The position numbers were made by a program, and so were the translations under genes. This document shows, piece by piece, positions 18,701 through 21,565 of a stretch of 21,565 bases of DNA. The stretch is from positions 1-21,565 of the forward strand of contig JAPEVC010000374.1 of NCBI GenBank assembly GCA_027946555.1, given 5' to 3'. Under the pieces are notes generated by a model. It ran no database searches. It had not been told where the DNA came from and worked only from the letters and a program-made list of their open reading frames with translations. Source of the stretch: Gnomoniopsis sp. IMI 355080 (lineage: Eukaryota; Ascomycota; Sordariomycetes; Diaporthales; Gnomoniaceae). How positions within the stretch are numbered: position 1 is the first letter of the stretch; each line of letters starts with the position of its first letter.

Positions 18701-21565
18701 CGAAGCTTATCTCAGCCCGTGACTTAAGAATGAACCAGTTTTCCGTACCATTCTACTCGAGTTGCTTGTCAAGCGTTTGGATTGCTTTCACGATTTGTGG
18801 TTCGGAGTCTTCCAAACCTTGATATAAATGTCATTATCTTCGTCCCAAAAAATAGATCTCAAGACCTCACGCCACTGTACTTGATGGTCCACTCGGAACA
18901 GAGAACGAGAGCAGGCATCCCTCACAGCGCTCGGGAGCGGACCATGGTTGCGCAGCGGGGCGCGGACGACAGCGTCATATTGCAAGGAGGAAAGGCTTGT
19001 GAAACGGTTTGCGGGCAACCAAAAGGCTCCCTTTTAAGGATCTGGTCCGTACCAATCAACGGGGTAGAGGGGAAGAGGTGTGTTTCGTCCGATGTAGAAC
19101 GACTCATCGGAAGGCTGCGCTGGCCAGGCTGGGGTCGTCCCGCCGTTGGCAAGATCTCGGAAAGCAGCGGACCAAAGCCAAACGCAAATGTGACTTGCTG
19201 GTTGCTACTATGGTTCTCAACACAACAAGCACCTGTCAAACCTGGATAGCATTGATCATTGCCCTCTGATTCTGTCATTTCCGGGTCATTCAGAAAGCGG
19301 GAGCATCAGGCCAGACCGGACCTTGAGCAATTGGGGGAGGATCAAAAGATTGACAATTTCGATACCTGGTCAAACAGCTGATACGCAAGGTGACACAAAC
19401 TCATTGGTCTGCTGGAAGCTTAAAAAGCACCAAGGTTCGGTGCATCGTGGTCACAATGATCATAGTGCAGCTGGTAACAACAAAGAAGCTGTTCAAGATC
19501 ACCGGCAGCAGATCATTAAGTATCGCCTCACTACAATTCGGAAAGTCCACCTGGGCACATGATTTCAGCAAGGATGTTGTGCCTACACCACGTGCCGTAG
19601 ACTCGAGACGATGAAGTTTCTGCAATCTTTGCCTGAAGCGTGCTAAAACCCCCGCTTGGCGAGAGCGCAGAACACAGCCGACGATTCAGAGTTCGGAGGT
19701 TGAGAAATGTTGGATCGATATAATGTGTCTCGTATTATCGACACAAAACTGTGGTTTTCGAGGGTGGCAAGAAGTTGGGGCTGAATCTGATGTTGTCTGA
19801 ACATTAGCAAGGTGCCATTCGGCCGCTACCGAACTTCGCGGTGGAGTTGCACGCAAAAAAGAAGGTTGCACTGATGACTAGCTTAGTGTCCGACGAGAGG
19901 CCGATGTGCTTGGCCGTGCAAGGCTACGCAAGTCCAAGGGCTGGCTTCAATGCAGCATCATCAAGATGTCTTGGTGGGAGTGGGATGTATCGGAGTTTTG
20001 GTACAGACCTGCGCTTAAGGTTTAGATAGACAAGGAGACCTATGTCTAGGAGAAAGACAGTCAGGAGGTTGATCAAACACACATGGCTGGTGACATCTGG
20101 GAGGTTAATCAGCACGGACCCGGGACGAAAGACACAAAGAAAGTGTTCTACCATGGTAGGCTCCAAGAAAAAACGTCTATAAGAGGTAGCAGGAATAGGG
20201 GTGGGGTGTCTGTGCAGGACACTCGCTTTGAAGCCGGGGATTTCCAAAATGGACACCACGTTTTCCTTCCCAGAATCGACTTTGGATCTGAAACAGTGGC
20301 TGTTGAAGGGATGAACTCAGCCAAAGCTTCATCAATGCGCTGAACATGAGGGATGCATAGCCAAGTGCGACATTCGCACCTCAGGCTCTTTTGAGATGCC
20401 TGCGAACGGATGACCGTCGAACCGACTGCTGGGATTCCAGCAGCTTGGAGGGCATTGGCAAGTTGACATCACCCCATGCTGTTGAGCCTCAGGCAAGGAC
20501 AGGCACATATGGTACGACGGGCCGTCAGCCGTATCGGACCGAGACTAACACCATGTGCGCATGAGTTTCGATCTCGACAGGGCTAGGAACAGTGTCTGTG
20601 TGCGCGGCAGAGAGATTGAGTTGACAATCTCTTGGTACAAGAAGCTTAAGCGCCTGTCGCTGATCAAAGATGCAAATCTTGGATGACCGTAGACCAAGCA
20701 GCCGTAGGTCGCGCAGACAAGGCCGGCAATACTTTTCGATTGGTTCAGAGAGACTCTGTGTTTCGAATTGACCTGGCTGGTCAAGGACAAGGGCAGTGTC
20801 TAGACAACAAAGAGCGTTGTTGTCAATGTTAGCTGCTTGCGTTGCCCAGCAGATAGGACATCCACGTATACGTACAGTACTACTACCGATGTTGCGCCTC
20901 GGACGAGACACCTGGTGGCCGTTCAGACACTTGGAAGGGTCCGCATAGAGGACATTGTGCAGATTCAGCCGTCATCCGGTGTTTTGTTTCGATTTGTGAA
21001 GTCTGACAAACGGAAGCTCTTGACTCGTGGCGAATACAGCGCCGACGTCAAAGCTGTTCGGTTCTCGGAACTGTCGCACCATCAGTACTCAGGCCAGTCA
21101 GGACGCTGTTGTGTTCCGCTCTGGGACTTGTCACTTGCCAGCCCTACAAGACACTTGCATGAAGGCTAGGAGATTCCGGAAGCCCTTCAGGACAGCGGGA
21201 TCAATGCCCGCTGATGTCAGTGCCAGGTGGTGGTGGCAGCGGCATTGACAGGATGATGTGGCTGTCAACGACGCCCTCGACCTTTTTTGCAGCAGGGGGG
21301 CGGTAGATGTGGATGCTGACAAAAATATCCTCCATGGGAACATTAAGGGCCCGCTGACAGGTGCAGGCACCCCAGGCTTGCAGGGGGGCTCCCCAACTCT
21401 ACCTCTTATAACACAGCGTGGCCACCGGATAGGGCCCGATGTCTGGATTGATACAGACCTACAGCCATTGATAGCAGGTATGGACATACCTGCCATTCAT
21501 TGTACACTAGGTACTACGGTGTCTGTCAACAGCCCCATCAGGTTTCCCCCCACCCCCTGACCACC
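18701..21565. other. Gene-poor region, part 3, running to the window edge
   Basis: ORFs of 100-155 codons overlap on both strands (18782-19249 plus, 18922-19278 minus, 19924-20259 minus, 20525-20911 minus and 21131-21496 minus). The 19924-20259 minus frame has one hydrophobic segment (LINLLTVFLLDIGLLVYL) followed by basic residues and could be a membrane-anchored remnant. The 20525-20911 minus frame contains CPIC and CRPCLRD but no complete zinc motif. None has recognisable homology or clear splice sites. A gene may enter from the right edge beyond 21200, but I cannot support a model. Confidence 0.4.

Noticed and set aside
18922..19278. Minus-strand ORF with a CC pair, considered as a small secreted cysteine-rich protein
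   Set aside because: It lacks a signal peptide and the cysteine spacing of hydrophobins or known small secreted families.
1..21565. Transposon, CRISPR array or secondary-metabolite backbone gene
   Set aside because: No transposase or reverse transcriptase motif, no long terminal repeats, no spaced repeat array and no polyketide or nonribosomal synthase domain was seen.

Overview
The window looks like nuclear DNA of a filamentous ascomycete (Pezizomycotina, probably Sordariomycetes; inference). The reasons are short GT-AG introns of about 50-110 nt, CTGAC/CTAAC-like branch points, a CAACATG start context, a CFEM/PTH11-type receptor and an AlcR-family Zn2Cys6 regulator. I saw no tRNA, rRNA, CRISPR array or recognisable transposon.

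Layout. Positions 1-560 hold a pyrimidine-rich leader and a weak candidate for a small two-exon membrane peptide (+). Positions 4061-1113 (-) encode a large AlcR-like regulator; an intron separates the two halves of its zinc cluster. Positions 4062-5744 hold its upstream region and spacer. Positions 6885-5745 (-) encode a two-exon, 357-aa zinc-dependent medium-chain dehydrogenase of the 2,3-butanediol dehydrogenase type. A 516-bp divergent promoter separates it from a three-exon, 604-aa thiamine-diphosphate enzyme (7402-9332, +) that carries the active-site signature of benzaldehyde lyase and related acyloin-forming or acyloin-cleaving enzymes. Convergent with that, 11991-9683 (-) encodes a CFEM-domain seven-helix PTH11-like receptor. 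I rebuilt it as 11 exons with a continuous frame, including one GC-AG intron. From 11992 to 21565 I find no convincing gene.

How the genes may work together (inference). A diol/acyloin dehydrogenase and an acyloin lyase/ligase share a promoter and lie beside a regulator of the family that, in Aspergillus, responds to aldehydes and ketones. The shared promoter contains a 12-bp GC palindrome flanked by TGCGG/CCGCT half-sites, which match the published AlcR core WGCGG. The regulator's own upstream region contains a second inverted pair, AGCGG-CC-CCGCT. This suggests a self-contained acyloin/vicinal-diol module: diol to acyloin by the dehydrogenase, acyloin to aldehydes by the ThDP enzyme, and aldehydes sensed through the AlcR-like protein (or the same steps run in the synthetic direction). 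The receptor may be an unrelated neighbour.

Limits. All gene models come from reading the sequence by eye. Family assignments rest on remembered motifs, with no database search. The regulator's intron junction is unresolved, and substrates are not known.
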